Under the pieces are notes generated by a model. It was given only the letters and a program-made list of their open reading frames with translations, ran no database searches and had not been told where the DNA came from. This document shows positions 36,601-47,600 of a DNA stretch of 64,000 nucleotides, piece by piece. The stretch is from Closterium sp. Naga37s-1 (lineage: Eukaryota; Streptophyta; Zygnematophyceae; Desmidiales; Closteriaceae). The stretch is from positions 255,501 to 319,500 of the forward strand of contig CANJKZ010000775.1 in assembly GCA_947471745.1 (NCBI GenBank), given 5' to 3'. The number at the start of each line of letters is the position of its first letter. Within the stretch, counting starts at the first letter, position 1. The position numbers and the translations under genes were made by a program.

Positions 36601-39600
36601 GAGCATGAGGGAGCGGGGGAGCATGAGGGAGCGGGGGAGAATGAGGGGGCGGGGGAGCATGAGGGAGCGGGGGAGCATGAGGGAGCGGGGGAGAATGAGG
36701 GGTCGGGGGAGCATGAGGGAGCGGGGGAGCATGAGGGAGCGGGGGAGAATGAGGGAGCGGGGGAGAATGAGGGGGCGGGGGAGCATGAGGGAGCGGGGGA
36801 GCATGAGGGGGCGGGGGAGAATGAGGGGGCGGGGGAGCATGAGGGGGCGGGGGAGCATGAGGGAGCGGGGGAGAATGAGGGAGCGGGGGAGAATGAGGGG
36901 GCGGGGGAGAATGAGGGGGCGGGGGAGCATGAGGGGGCGGGGGAGAATGAGGGGGCGGGGGAGAATGAGGGGGCGGGGGAGCATGAGGGGGCGGGGGAGA
37001 ATGAGGGGGCGGGGGAGCATGAGGGGGCGGGGGAGCATGAGGGAGCGGGGGAGAATGAGGGGGCGGGGGAGCATGAGGGGGCGGGGGAGCATGAGGGAGC
37101 GGGGGAGCATGAGGGAGCGGGGGAGAATGAGGGGGCGGGGGAGCATGAGGGGGCGGGGGAGCATGAGGGAGCGGGGGAGAATGAGGGGGCGGGGGAGCAT
37201 GAGGGGGCGGGGGAGCATGAGGGAGCGGGGGGAGCATGAGGGAGCGGGGGAGAATGAGGGGGCGGGGGAGCATGAGGGGGCGGGGGAGCATGAGGGGGCG
37301 GGGGAGCATGAGGGGGCGGGGGAGAATGAGGGGGCGGGGGAGAATGAGGGGGCGGGGGAGCATGAGGGGGCGGGGAGAATGAGGGGGCGGGGGAGCATGA
37401 GGGGGCGGGGGAGAATGAGGGGGCGGGGGAGCATGAGGGGGCGGGGGAGAATGAGGGGGCGGGGGAGAATGAGGGGGCGGGGGAGCATGAGGGAGCGGGG
37501 GAGAATGAGGGGGCGGGGGAGCATGAGGGGGCGGGGGAGCATGAGGGAGCGGGGGAGAATGAGGGGGCGGGGGAGAATGAGGGGGCGGGGGAGAATGAGG
37601 GGGCGGGGGAGAATGAGGGGGCGGGGGAGCATGAGGGAGCGGGGGAGAATGAGGGGGCGGGGGAGCATGAGGGGGCGGGGGAGCATGAGGGAGCGGGGGA
37701 GAATGAGGGGGCGGGGGAGCATGAGGGGGCGGGGGAGCATGAGGGAGCGGGGGAGAATGAGGGGGCGGGGGAGAATGAGGGGGCGGGGGAGAATGAGGGG
37801 GCGGGGGAGAATGAGGGGGCGGGGGAGCATGAGGGAGCGGGGGAGAATGAGGGGGCGGGGGAGCATGAGGGGGCGGGGGAGCATGAGGGAGCGGGGGAGA
37901 ATGAGGGGGCGGGGGAGCATGAGGGGGCGGGGGAGCATGAGGGGGCGGGGGAGCATGAGGGAGCGGGGGAGAATGAGGGGGCGAGGGAGCATGAGGGGGC
38001 GGGGGAGCATGAGGGAGCGGGGGAGCATGAGGGAGCGGGGGAGAATGAGGGGGCGGGGGAGCATGAGGGGGCGGGGGAGCATGAGGGAGCGGGGGAGAAT
38101 GAGGGGGCGGGGGAGAATGAGGGGGCGGGGGAGAATGAGGGGCGGGGGAGAATGAGGGGGCGGGGGAGCATGAGGGAGCGGGGGAGAATGAGGGGGCGGG
38201 GGAGCATGAGGGGGCGGGGGAGCATGAGGGAGCGGGGGAGAATGAGGGGGCGGGGGAGCATGAGGGGGCGGGGGAGCATGAGGGAGCGGGGGAGAATGAG
38301 GGGGCGGGGGAGAATGAGGGGGCGGGGGAGAATGAGGGGGCGGGGGAGAATGAGGGGGCGGGGGAGCATGAGGGAGCGGGGGAGAATGAGGGAGCGGGGG
38401 AGAATGAGGGGGCGGGGGAGCATGAGGGGGCGGGGGAGCGTGAAGGGGGGAGGGAGCGGATTATAGGGGGCGAGATAGTTTGCAGGAAATAGGGAGAGAG
38501 GAGGCCGAGAAACTCGATATTCAGGTGGCAGAAAAGCAGAGGTGTGTGGGGTAGGGGATGAGTGGGGAAGTGGGATTAAGCGATGGAGGAGGGAGGAGAT
38601 GTGGGAGGGAGACGAGGGAGAAAGAGATGGGGTGAAGCACGGAGAGAAAAGCAGTTATTGGGAAGGAAGTGCAGGGAGACGAGTGTGACCTTGAAACCGG
38701 ATTTGGAGATGGCGTGCGCGACTGGTTGGAACTGCGGGTACTCCTTGAGCTTCGCCGACACGTATGAGCGCCCGATCTGCACCGCACGAGGCCGTGGGCG
38801 GGCGGGCGGGCATGGGAGGGTTAGCGGGAACGGGTGGAGTGTCGGGAACGGGTGGGGCGTGAAGCATAGGATGGGTGTGGGGAAGTGGTGGGCTGGCGAG
38901 ACACGGGTGTTGCCAAACGAGCCGGCTACGGGCGAGGTAGACATGGAGGAAGCACGGACGCAAGAGAGAGGGCCGTGGAAGCTAGAGAGGGGCTGTGGGA
39001 ACAATCGATTCTGAACAACGATAGGCGGCGGGGATGGGATGTCAGCAAGTACCGGCAGCGCGGGACGCACGGTTTTGCCGACGAGGAAGGCGGCGGTGGC
39101 GCCCGCCGTGGAAACAAGGGAGGGCTTGTTGAAGCAAAGCATGGGCGGCGGGCAAGGGGGGGGGAACGGGCAAGGGGGGGGGGCAGCGGGCAAGGTGGGG
39201 GGGGAACGGGCAAGGGGGGGGGCAGCGGGCAAGGGGGGGGGAAACGGGCAAGGGGGGGGCAGCGCGAGACGCACGGTTTTGCCAACGAGGAAGGCGGCGG
39301 TGGCGCCGGCCGTGGAGCCGAGCGAGTCCGCCACGAAGCCCACGAGCAGCCCGAACACGTACCCCCCGCCCAGCTGCGCGCAACCAGCGGTGAGGGGAGA
39401 GGATGGGGTAGAGGAGGGACAGGGGGGGCAAATGAGGGGACAGACGGGACAGTAAGGGGGGAGTGGAGAAAGAGAAAGGGTACAGATGAAGCGGAAGGCG
39501 GAAGAGAAGAGGAATGCGGTACGACGCACGTTTAGAGCACGTCCGTGTTGCGTTAAGATACATGGCGTTCGTATTATAACGAAGAGTGGTCTGCTCTCAC

Positions 39601-40739
39601 TAACAATTGGAAGTTCATTCATCTCGTGTATGGCAGTTGCTTACAGTGAGGATAGCGCCTGGAAGTGCGAGGATATTGAGTGGTATATAAGCGAGGGCCC
39701 TGACAGAGGGGAGGGAATGGGGAGGCGGGGAAGGAAAGAACCAGAGCTTAGCGGCCCGTGAGAGCAACGGTACGCAATTCACAAATAATTTGCGTTCACA
39801 GAGAGAACGACGGGTGAATTTTAAAGACTCAGCAACGACATTTCGTAGAGAAATTGTTACAAAGAGAGATTGTTACGAGGGGGATTGGTACGAGCGAAAA
39901 CTGTTACGACGACATCGTCAGGAGGAGAAGTAGGGAGTAGCGGCACGTACATGATGACGGGACCCCACACGCCCACGTCGTTCTTGAGCCACAGGAGAAA
40001 GCTCTTGAGCAGCTGGGAGACGGAGGGGAGAGGTAGGGCGATGGGCGGGAGGCATGACGAGGAGAGAATTGTTCGTCCATCCTTACTATGCACCACGCCG
40101 CTGAACCAATAAGAATACCCCGCAACGGTTAGCTACACATTTCTTAATGGGCCGTTGCCATCGCTAAGCATACTGTAGATAATTTGAATCAAACATATGA
40201 AAAGCTCAATCAACACAACAACTCGGCGAAGCGACCCGTACCTGTTCGACGTTGATTGCGACAAGGCCCACAACGACGAATCCTATAACGAGGACGGTGT
40301 AGAACACCCGCTTGAGCGAGATTCCCGCCATCGCGGTTCGAAGCAACGAACCGATCATAGCACCTCCGTCGACTTTAGATGATAAACTACGCGCAATTCT
40401 TCCTAGCCGTCGATGTGGTGGCAGCTGTGTGGATGGATGGTTAGGATGCGATGACGCTGCTCCATGCTGCTGGCAGTGCCGAAGGCCCTGGTGGGTGTTG
40501 GTTCGCGGAGTTACAGATGTCGTCACTTGATTGGAAGACGTCACATGATTAGATTTTGCGGCTATATACGGGTTCGAGTCATTGGGTGATGAGCCTGGAG
40601 CCGACACGGTTACAATTGGGGATGCTGACGTGGAAGGGCCTACGGTCTGTGCTGTTGCCAGCACCGCCATGTTGGCGTCAGCAACCACGACCGATGACGT
40701 GGATGCCTGTGCTTCTCCGCCATCTCTACCAACAAACAT
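18655..40739 (-). CDS. TVP38/TMEM64-family (VTT domain) membrane protein
   Basis: Nine exons in transcription order: 40242-40739, 39951-40012, 39645-39699, 39275-39373, 38690-38776, 20440-20556, 19959-20048, 19548-19578, 18655-19244; phases agree and give 542 aa. The protein has a long Ser/Thr-rich cytosolic N-terminus, a first span (VFYTVLVIGFVVVGL), then the VTT/SNARE-associated core: GVWGPVIMALAYIPL, GGGYVFGLLVGFVADSLG, a YPQF segment, LLLRLVPILPFNVMNY, ASWIGMM and FVYLGTTI. The C-terminus has another span (VATVLITRIAK) and a poly-Ser tail. Members are multi-pass proteins of Golgi/ER/plastid-related membranes; yeast Tvp38 is a Golgi vesicle protein and related DedA/VMP1/TMEM41 proteins act in lipid handling. 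Intron 5 is 18.1 kb and almost entirely minisatellite. Start chosen as the only ATG opening the exon (MFVGRDGG). Confidence 0.88.
19616..19692. repeat. G/A-rich short tandem repeat in TVP38 intron
   Basis: About four units related to GGCAGGGAAGGGGGGA between exons 7 and 8. It is polypyrimidine on the sense (minus) strand, like the other introns of this gene. Confidence 0.8.
20097..20139 (-). pseudogene. Decayed copy of the PITFTFVY exon
   Basis: Read on the minus strand after CAG it gives PITFTFVYPSTTIKF, matching the exon at 19959-20048 (PITFTFVYLGTTIKD) and then diverging. It lies upstream of the working exon in the same intron, kept its acceptor and has no donor. Confidence 0.75.
20165..20335. 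repeat. 22-bp G/A-rich tandem repeat
   Basis: About eight copies of a unit like AGGCAAGGGAGGGGAGCGGG in the intron before the PITFTFVY exon. Polypyrimidine on the sense strand. Confidence 0.9.
20580..38445. repeat. 17.9-kb 18-bp minisatellite in TVP38 intron 5
   Basis: About 990 units of GGGGAGCATGAGGGAGCG with two main variable sites: GCATG or GAATG, and GGGAGCG or GGGGGCG. The A-type unit prevails to about 30 kb and the G-type thereafter. Occasional one-base indels shift the 18-bp register. It starts 24 bp from the acceptor of exon 6, as though grown from the polypyrimidine tract. On the sense strand the unit is CTCCCCCGCTCCCTCATG and contains neither GT nor AG. On the plus (template) strand, runs of five G one base apart should form G-quadruplexes. 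All frames open over thousands of codons are artefacts of the 18-bp period. Confidence 0.98.
39066..39114 (-). pseudogene. Copy of a TVP38 exon 3' end with splice donor
   Basis: On the minus strand this repeats STAGATAAFLVGKT plus GTGCGT, the end of exon 39275-39373 and its donor, inside the following intron. No acceptor precedes it, so it could only act as an alternative donor. Confidence 0.8.
39140..39262. repeat. Poly-G/C tandem repeat in TVP38 intron 4
   Basis: Five or six loose copies of a G-run unit of the type AACGGGCAAGGGGGGG and GCAGCGGGCAAGG, with G runs of 7 to 10. The sense strand is a long polypyrimidine tract. Located between the working exon 39275-39373 and its duplicated 3' end. 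Confidence 0.85.
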
Positions 40740-40863
40740 GATGATGGTAGTGACAGAACGACCCGGTGCGGAATCAGAGCGTAGTCGAATGGCAACGAGA
40801 GAGAGCTTCTAACGTTCACAATAAGGATAGCTGCTTGACTATCAAACTTCACGCCCAACGTAC

Positions 40864-40871
40864 TATATATA
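40864..40871 (-). promoter_or_regulatory. Possible TATA box for the TVP38 gene
   Basis: TATATATA about 125 bp upstream of the start codon at 40739, in an AT-richer stretch than its surroundings. Supported only by position and composition. Confidence 0.35.
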
Positions 40872-41654
40872 CTATACGCAGCTAGGCGAAGAGGTGCTCG
40901 AGACGGGATGACTGAACGGAACCGAAGCAAGTCGCCAGGAGAATTATAGTAGTGTCTCAGCTTATTGCTTGAGAGTGATGAGCTTATTGTAGGGAATCAA
41001 GTCCACATTCTATGGGCTGCTCTCGTCTCAGCTCAGCAGCCATAGCCTCGCATCACTCACAGACCCACCGCCGTCCCACCGCGCAGCTGCCTTCCGCACA
41101 GTTGTGGTCTGCGGTGATCTCTAGGGTTGGCTGGCGCACGAATCCGAGCGGACATCACGGGCTTGGGGCGCACGTCAGGACTTGGTTCGGGTGTGGCCAG
41201 CTGTCACAGGGATTCGGACCAGTGAATTCAGTGTGACGTCCATACCACTGGATTTGGCTCGGCCAGGCCGAGATGAAGTGAAAGATGATCATGAAAGCTG
41301 GAGGGGTTGTTGGGGATCCGGACCGGACCTGGAAATCATTCCCCCACCCCAGCGTGCGCAAACAGCCAGGGGCGATACTTTTTCGTGTAGGTCGTCGGTG
41401 GCTAGGGGGCTGACGTGTACATGACGCTTTCACCTTTCTGATAGGTCAAAGAATCCATAGGCTTGAGTTTGGCTGTTTGCGAACTCGAAGCAGAAGAAGC
41501 AACGGTTGAGTCAGTAACTGTACTTATAACTTGCTCTAAGATACACATCCAACAAAGCCATCCATTATCCTAGGTATGGTACGCTACGCGCATATTCCCA
41601 ACACAAATTGATGGTATTTCATGCAATCTATGCAATATGCACTGAGAGCGGGCA
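40872..41654. other. Intergenic: TVP38 promoter side and oligopeptidase 3' side
   Basis: Non-repetitive sequence between two genes on the same strand. The longest open frames (80-92 codons, either strand, near 41155-41433) show no recognisable domain or codon pattern and are not called. Confidence 0.5.
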
Positions 41655-44600
41655 TCAAGCAGGGACTGGCTCTGGCACCAACCCATTGTGCCGAAGCAGG
41701 GGCTCAATTGATGGTTGCCTTCCTCGGAACTCAGCAAACACCTGCACAGTAAAACCAAACATATAATGATTTACATGTAAGTTTCCCAGCTGGAAAAAGG
41801 GACACGTGTCAGCCTCAAATTGTACACCTTGTGGGAACATGAGACCTCACTACATGGGCACAACACTTCAGTCCTGAATACTCACATCCTTGGCAGCAGC
41901 GCCTCCCCCAAGAGCCAGCACTGTGTCTCTGAACTTGTGCCCTGTTGCCTTCACCGCCTGCTCATAACTCGCAACAGATAAGAGCAAGAAATACGGAAGC
42001 AACAGAAAGACATCATGGTGAAGGAATTGGGGAAACATGACATGGACACGCAGGAGGAAACCACACGCAGAAGAATCACGCATGGAGTGGAGCTATTGCT
42101 ATGGCTGACCTGCCCAATCCTTAGCTCACTTCCATGCCCAACCCAGGCAGCTCTGCTCTGTGCCTCACCTCATCGTCAACCAGCCCCATGCCTCACCTCA
42201 TCGTCAACCAGCCCCATGCCTCACCTCATCGTCAACCAGCCCCATGCCTCACCTCATCGTCAACCAGCCCCATGCCTCACCTCATCGTCAACCAGCCCCA
42301 TGCCTCACCTCATCGTCAACCAGCCCCATGCCTCACCTCATCGTCAACCAGCCCCATGCCTCACCTCATCGTCAACCAGCCCCATGCCTCACCTCATCGT
42401 CAACCAGCCCCATGCCTCACCTCATCGTCAACCAGCCCCATGCCTCACCTCATCGTCAACCAGCCCCATGCCTCACCTCATCGTCAACCAGCCCCATGCC
42501 TCACCTCATCGTCAACCAGCCCCATGCCTCACCTCATCGTCAACCAGCCCCATGCCTCACCTCATCGTCAACCAGCCCCATGCCTCACCTCATCGTCAAC
42601 CAGCCCCATGCCTCACCTCATCGTCAACCAGCCCCATGCCTCACCTCATCGTCAACCAGCCCCATGCCTCACCTCATCGTCAACCAGCCCCATGCCTCAC
42701 CTCATCGTCAACCAGCCCCATGCCTCACCTCATCGTCATCCAGCCCCATGCCTCACCTCATCGTCAACCAGCCCCATGCCTCACCTCATCGTCAACCAGC
42801 CCCATGCCTCACCTCATCGTCATCCAGCCCCGCCTCCTCAAACGCTGCAAAGGCATCCGCTGACAACACCTCCGCCCACTGCCATGGATGGGGAAAAGTG
42901 TGACAAAACCGAGTTATACATTTTCCGAGTAGATGTAAGCTTAGACACTACAAGCTCGAAAGCGCATTTCATACACTCTGCAGAAATGGGCGAAACAAAG
43001 GCACTCATAAGCGTACCCGTTATAAGCCTCACCTTGTAGCTGTAGTAGCCGACGTCGTAGCCACCGGCGAAGATGTGGAGGAAGGAGCAGAGGAAGCGGT
43101 CAGAGGGCAGCGGCGGCAGCACGAGCATGCGCTCGGCCACGCGGCTGTTGACATCGTAGATGGACTCCTTGCCCTCGGGGTCGAACGAGCAGTGCAGCTC
43201 CAGATCCACCGCTGCAAAGTGCAGCTGGCGAGGGAAGAGGGGGGAGGAGGGATGGAAAGGAGGGTTGTGAAGCGGCTCAGAGGCTTCAGAGCTCGTAGAT
43301 GGACCTCTGGCCCTCGGGGTTGAACAAGCAGTGCAGCTCCAGGTCTACCGCTGCAATATGCAGCTGGTGAAGGGGGAGGGGAGGGAGAGGTGGCGCGGGC
43401 GTGGAAGGGGCCGGAGGAGGAGAACACAGCAGAAGGCAGTGTGGGGTGTGTATCTGGTGCATGGTAATAGTAGTAGCTTTTGGGGGAGCGCAGAGCCAAG
43501 GGAGTAGTGTTATGTGTACCTGGCGCGGAGAGGCAAGTGCGTGTGGTGTGGGTGTACCTGGCGCATGGTCATGGTAGCGGAGCGGAAGTTCTTGGCCGCC
43601 ACAATCTTGTTGTACAGCTCCTCTGGCAGCACCTCACCCGTCTCATAGTGCCTCGCTATGCCCAGCAGCGTGGCTCTGGAGGGCGCAGAGGGGAAGAGAT
43701 TGTAGAGGGGGGTCCCATAATAAGTACACTTCACTTGAAGCACATCGGCAGATGGCAGACCAGAAGAGGTGTGGAAAGTGCAAAGCAAAGCACAACCACA
43801 TGCAGTGGTGGTAGCACACAGACGACACCTGCGGCATTAAGAGCACGAAACAGTACCTGTGGTAGCAGCACACACGCACCTGTGGTAGCAGCACACACGC
43901 ACCTGTGGTAGCAGCACACACGCACCTGTGGTAGCACCAGTTCTCCATGAACTGGGAGGGCAGCTCCACGGCATCCCACTCCACGTTGCTGATCCCCGCC
44001 ACCAGCCCCTCCTGCTGCCGAGTCAACATGTGCTGCAGCGCGTGCCCGAACTCGTGGAACAACGTCTCCACCTGCCACCCACGCAAACAAGGGGGAGGAG
44101 GAGGGGACGGGAGACCAGGGATTGAGTTGAAGGAACAAAAGAATGCCCTCACAAGCATTACCCTAGCCACATTTTTTCTGGAGAGTCAGGACTGAGCGCA
44201 GGCACACATACCTCATTGAAGGTCATGAGGCTGGGCTTATCCCCAAGCGGGGGCGTCTGGTTGCACACAATGTGCGTGACAGGCAGGCGGGCGGCAGCGC
44301 CAGGGGCGGCAAAGAGGCCACTGCGGTTGCAGATGCCGTCCATCCACGCGCCGCCGCGCTTCTCCGCCGGGCGCGAGTAGGGGTCCAGCAGGAACGAGGC
44401 GACAGTGTTGCCGGAAGAGTCTGTCACCTTGTAGTACCGCACGTCAGGATTCCACGTCTGGAGAGGGCGGGTGGGATGAGGGAGTCAGGGATGGCAAGAC
44501 TTTCAAGTCGCCTTGAAGCTCACAACAGCGGAGTGCTGTTCTTTCAATAGCACTACTGACAAGCATGGGCAGTGGGCCACACGACAGAGTACAGGTGCTT

Positions 44601-47600
44601 CCTAGCCACCACCCACAAGCAACCAACCAGCCAGCAGCCCCAGGAACCTCGTTCTTACCGGTGCCTCCCCATCAGCGGGCTGGAAGGAGACATCAAAGAG
44701 GCGCGAGGCGAGCTTGAAGAGCCCGTCGATGACAACAGGGAAGGAGAAGTACGGCCGCAGCTCCTCCTGTGTCAGCTCGTACCGCGCCTCCCTCAGCCGC
44801 TCCCCCCAGAACGTCACGTCCCACTGCCTCAGGTCGTCTGCTTCCTCCGCGCCCTGCTCCTTGGCGAACGCCTTCAGCTCCTCGTGCTCTGGAGTGGGGG
44901 GAAGGGAGAGCGAAAAGGGGACGTTATGAATTGAACAAGAGAAGACTCCTTCCCTCAGCCGCTCCCCCCCCAACAAATCCACGTTTCACTGACAATCATG
45001 CCTCTGCTGCAAACTTAAAAACTAATGTCGAGAATTTGAAATTCTAATTTGCCAACAGGGGCCATTCTAGCATGCCTCTGCAAGACTTCAGCCTGCATGT
45101 GGCTCACCTTTGACGGAGATGTCAAAGGCCGCGTCCCGGAGGTCCTCCACCAGCTTGTGCGCGCTCTCTATGGTCGCCATGCGCCACTGCATCGGCACCT
45201 GCTCACATGCAACGGGGAGTGGAATACAGCGGTTGGCGAGATGGCATGACATACACACTCAAGACTACCAATGCTGCAAGCACCCTGGCCATGCTCAACT
45301 GCAGTTGGGTTGAAACAAGTGAGCATGTCGCACGAAGGGAAGAAAACGGCGGCGGTGGGCATGCCACATGTGTGACAGCATGTGTGACAGCATGTGTGAC
45401 AGCATGTGCCAGCATCATTCAACCGTGTGTTTGCCTCACCCGACCTCTCTCTGTCTCACCTCGGCGTGGGACTTAAAGCCCAGCAGCTTGGCCTTCTCCT
45501 GCTTCAGCTGCAGAATGCGCGTGATCACAGGGGTGTTATCGATGTCGCCCTCTGAAGCGCGGGTTATAAAGGCGCGATACACTTCTTCCCTCAAGCCCCG
45601 GTTGCGGCAGTGCTGCAGGGGGAGGTGGATGGAGGAGGCGGGAGACAGAACCATGAGACACACGCATGAGAAGCATGACATAAACAGCGGATGATAAATG
45701 GTAGTAACGCAGATGAGAGTCACATAATACAAGAGAAAAAGGACAGGGCGCCATGGACAGTGGTGTTCCAGACCTGTGTGAGGCACGGTGTGCAAACATA
45801 CCTGCATGAGAGGCAGGTAGGAGGGCATGTCGAGAGTGAAGGCCCACGGCCCATTCTCTGCCGTGGCTCCCTCGCGACCCTGTGTGCTCATCGCCATGGT
45901 GATGAGAGAAATGTTGCATCGGTGGAAGGCAGGGGCGGGAATGGATGTGAAACGCAGTAAAAGAGACTATACAAGGATATGGAGGAGCAGGGGCCGATGG
46001 GGAAGATGTGAATAACATCGGCGGCCAGCAGCAGCAGCTTTCACGCACCTTGCCAACGGCAGCCACGCACCTTGCCAACGGCAGCCTGAGCGGCCAAGCC
46101 CAGCGCGGAGGGCGGCAGGCCCGCCACGTCAGCAGGATCAGTGACAATGCGCACGAAGCGTTTGGTGGCATCGAGCACGTTGTTCTGGAACTTGGTTCTC
46201 AGCTGCGCCAGCTCCTGCTGTATCTCGTTGAAGCGAGTCTTGGCCTCGCCCTCCAGTGCCACTCCGCTGGTCTTGGCGGATATGAGCTCGGCTGCACGGC
46301 AGAGAGGTGGAGGAGCGGCATTTGATGTGAGAGAAGGAAGCGAGTCGCAGGTGCAATGAAAAAGGGTGGATAACTTGACAGGGTGTGCATGAATGGCGGG
46401 ATAAAGTCGTTATGCTGTGCCCAGGGGTCGCACGCCTAGGCATAACGACTTAATCCTCCTGCATAACCACGAAGTACAGAGCGACTTTTACACACCAGCA
46501 CCCTTGCACGAACCCACGCCGACCCACCATGCCAGCACACACACACCGACTCACACTCAACAACGCGCTTCTGTGCCACGCTCAAACTCGCCCATGCCGC
46601 CTCATCGGCCCTGGTCGCGACGAACGCGTCGTAGAGCGGGCGGCTCTGCCCCAGGCGCAGCGACACACAGTGACCCACACGTTCCAACCCACTCACACTA
46701 GCCCACACACCCCAATTCACACTCGACGACGCGCTTCTGGGCGACGCTCAGACTCTCCCACAGCGCCTTGTCCGCCCTGATTGCCACAAACGCGTCGTAG
46801 AGCGGGCGGCTCTGCGCCAGGCGCAGCGAGAGCTTGACGACGTCCGGCTGCACCTCCTCGAACGCCGCCCGCAGCTCGTCCGAGTTGCATGCACCACCCC
46901 GCACACCCCGACTCACACGCACCAGCAACAAACACCAGCCCACACACACCCACTCACACTCGACAACGCGTTTCTGGGCCACGCTGAGGCTGTCCCACAG
47001 CTGCTGGTTCCCCCTAATAGCCACAAACGCGTCGTAGAGCGGGCGGCTCTGCCCCAGGCGCAGCGAGAGCTTGACGACGTCGGGCTGCACCTCCTCGAAC
47101 GCCGCGCGCAGCTCGTCCGAGTTCTTCACGGCGTTCAGGTGGTTCACCGCGCCCCACGGGATGCTCAGCCGGTCGCCGATTCGCTCCACGGGCTCCACGA
47201 GGCCTGCCCACGTGGGCTGCACGTTCTTCTCGAGATTGTCCAGCTGCTCCTCCTGTGGGTGTGGTGGTGAGTGTTGGAATGTGCGAAGCAATGAATTCAA
47301 TTTGGCATCGAATAATGTGGAACTTTGAATAAACTTTTGTAGATTCTGGAGACGATGACGCATGGAATCACTCGAGGCTGAAACGTCTCTAAGTGGACTG
47401 TCATTTCCTCTGCGAATAGAATTGGCAGAAATTTGATTTCCAAGGTTCGCATGAAGTATGTGAAACTCCCCCAAACAAATACGCTCGGAGATTAAATACA
47501 TTAGACACTGGGGGCTCATACGCCTGAGAAATCGACGGCTCAGCTTCTAAAATCCTGAAATTCGAGTGCTCAATCACTTAGATAAACCATTCGTGAGAAA

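Noticed and set aside
1..38445. Centromere, suggested by the two large arrays
   Set aside because: Arrays are interleaved with conserved, apparently intact genes, and the large one is intronic; units of 18-21 bp are short for plant centromeric satellites.
20377..38466. Open frames of up to about 5,970 codons on the minus strand and up to 864 on the plus strand, with Pro/Ser- or Arg/Glu-rich repeats resembling cell-wall glycoproteins
   Set aside because: They are made by an 18-bp repeat without stops in several frames at once; one-base indels switch frames at will, and the array lies inside a well-supported intron.
38885..39563. Frames of 138-216 codons on both strands near 39 kb
   Set aside because: Shadows of TVP38 exon 4 and of G-run repeats in its introns.
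41155..41433. Opposed 80- and 92-codon frames between TVP38 and the oligopeptidase
   Set aside because: Chance frames in intergenic DNA; no family resemblance.
42015..43039. Frames with [18 protein letters not shown] repeats
   Set aside because: The 28-bp donor array read in other frames on the opposite strand to the oligopeptidase.
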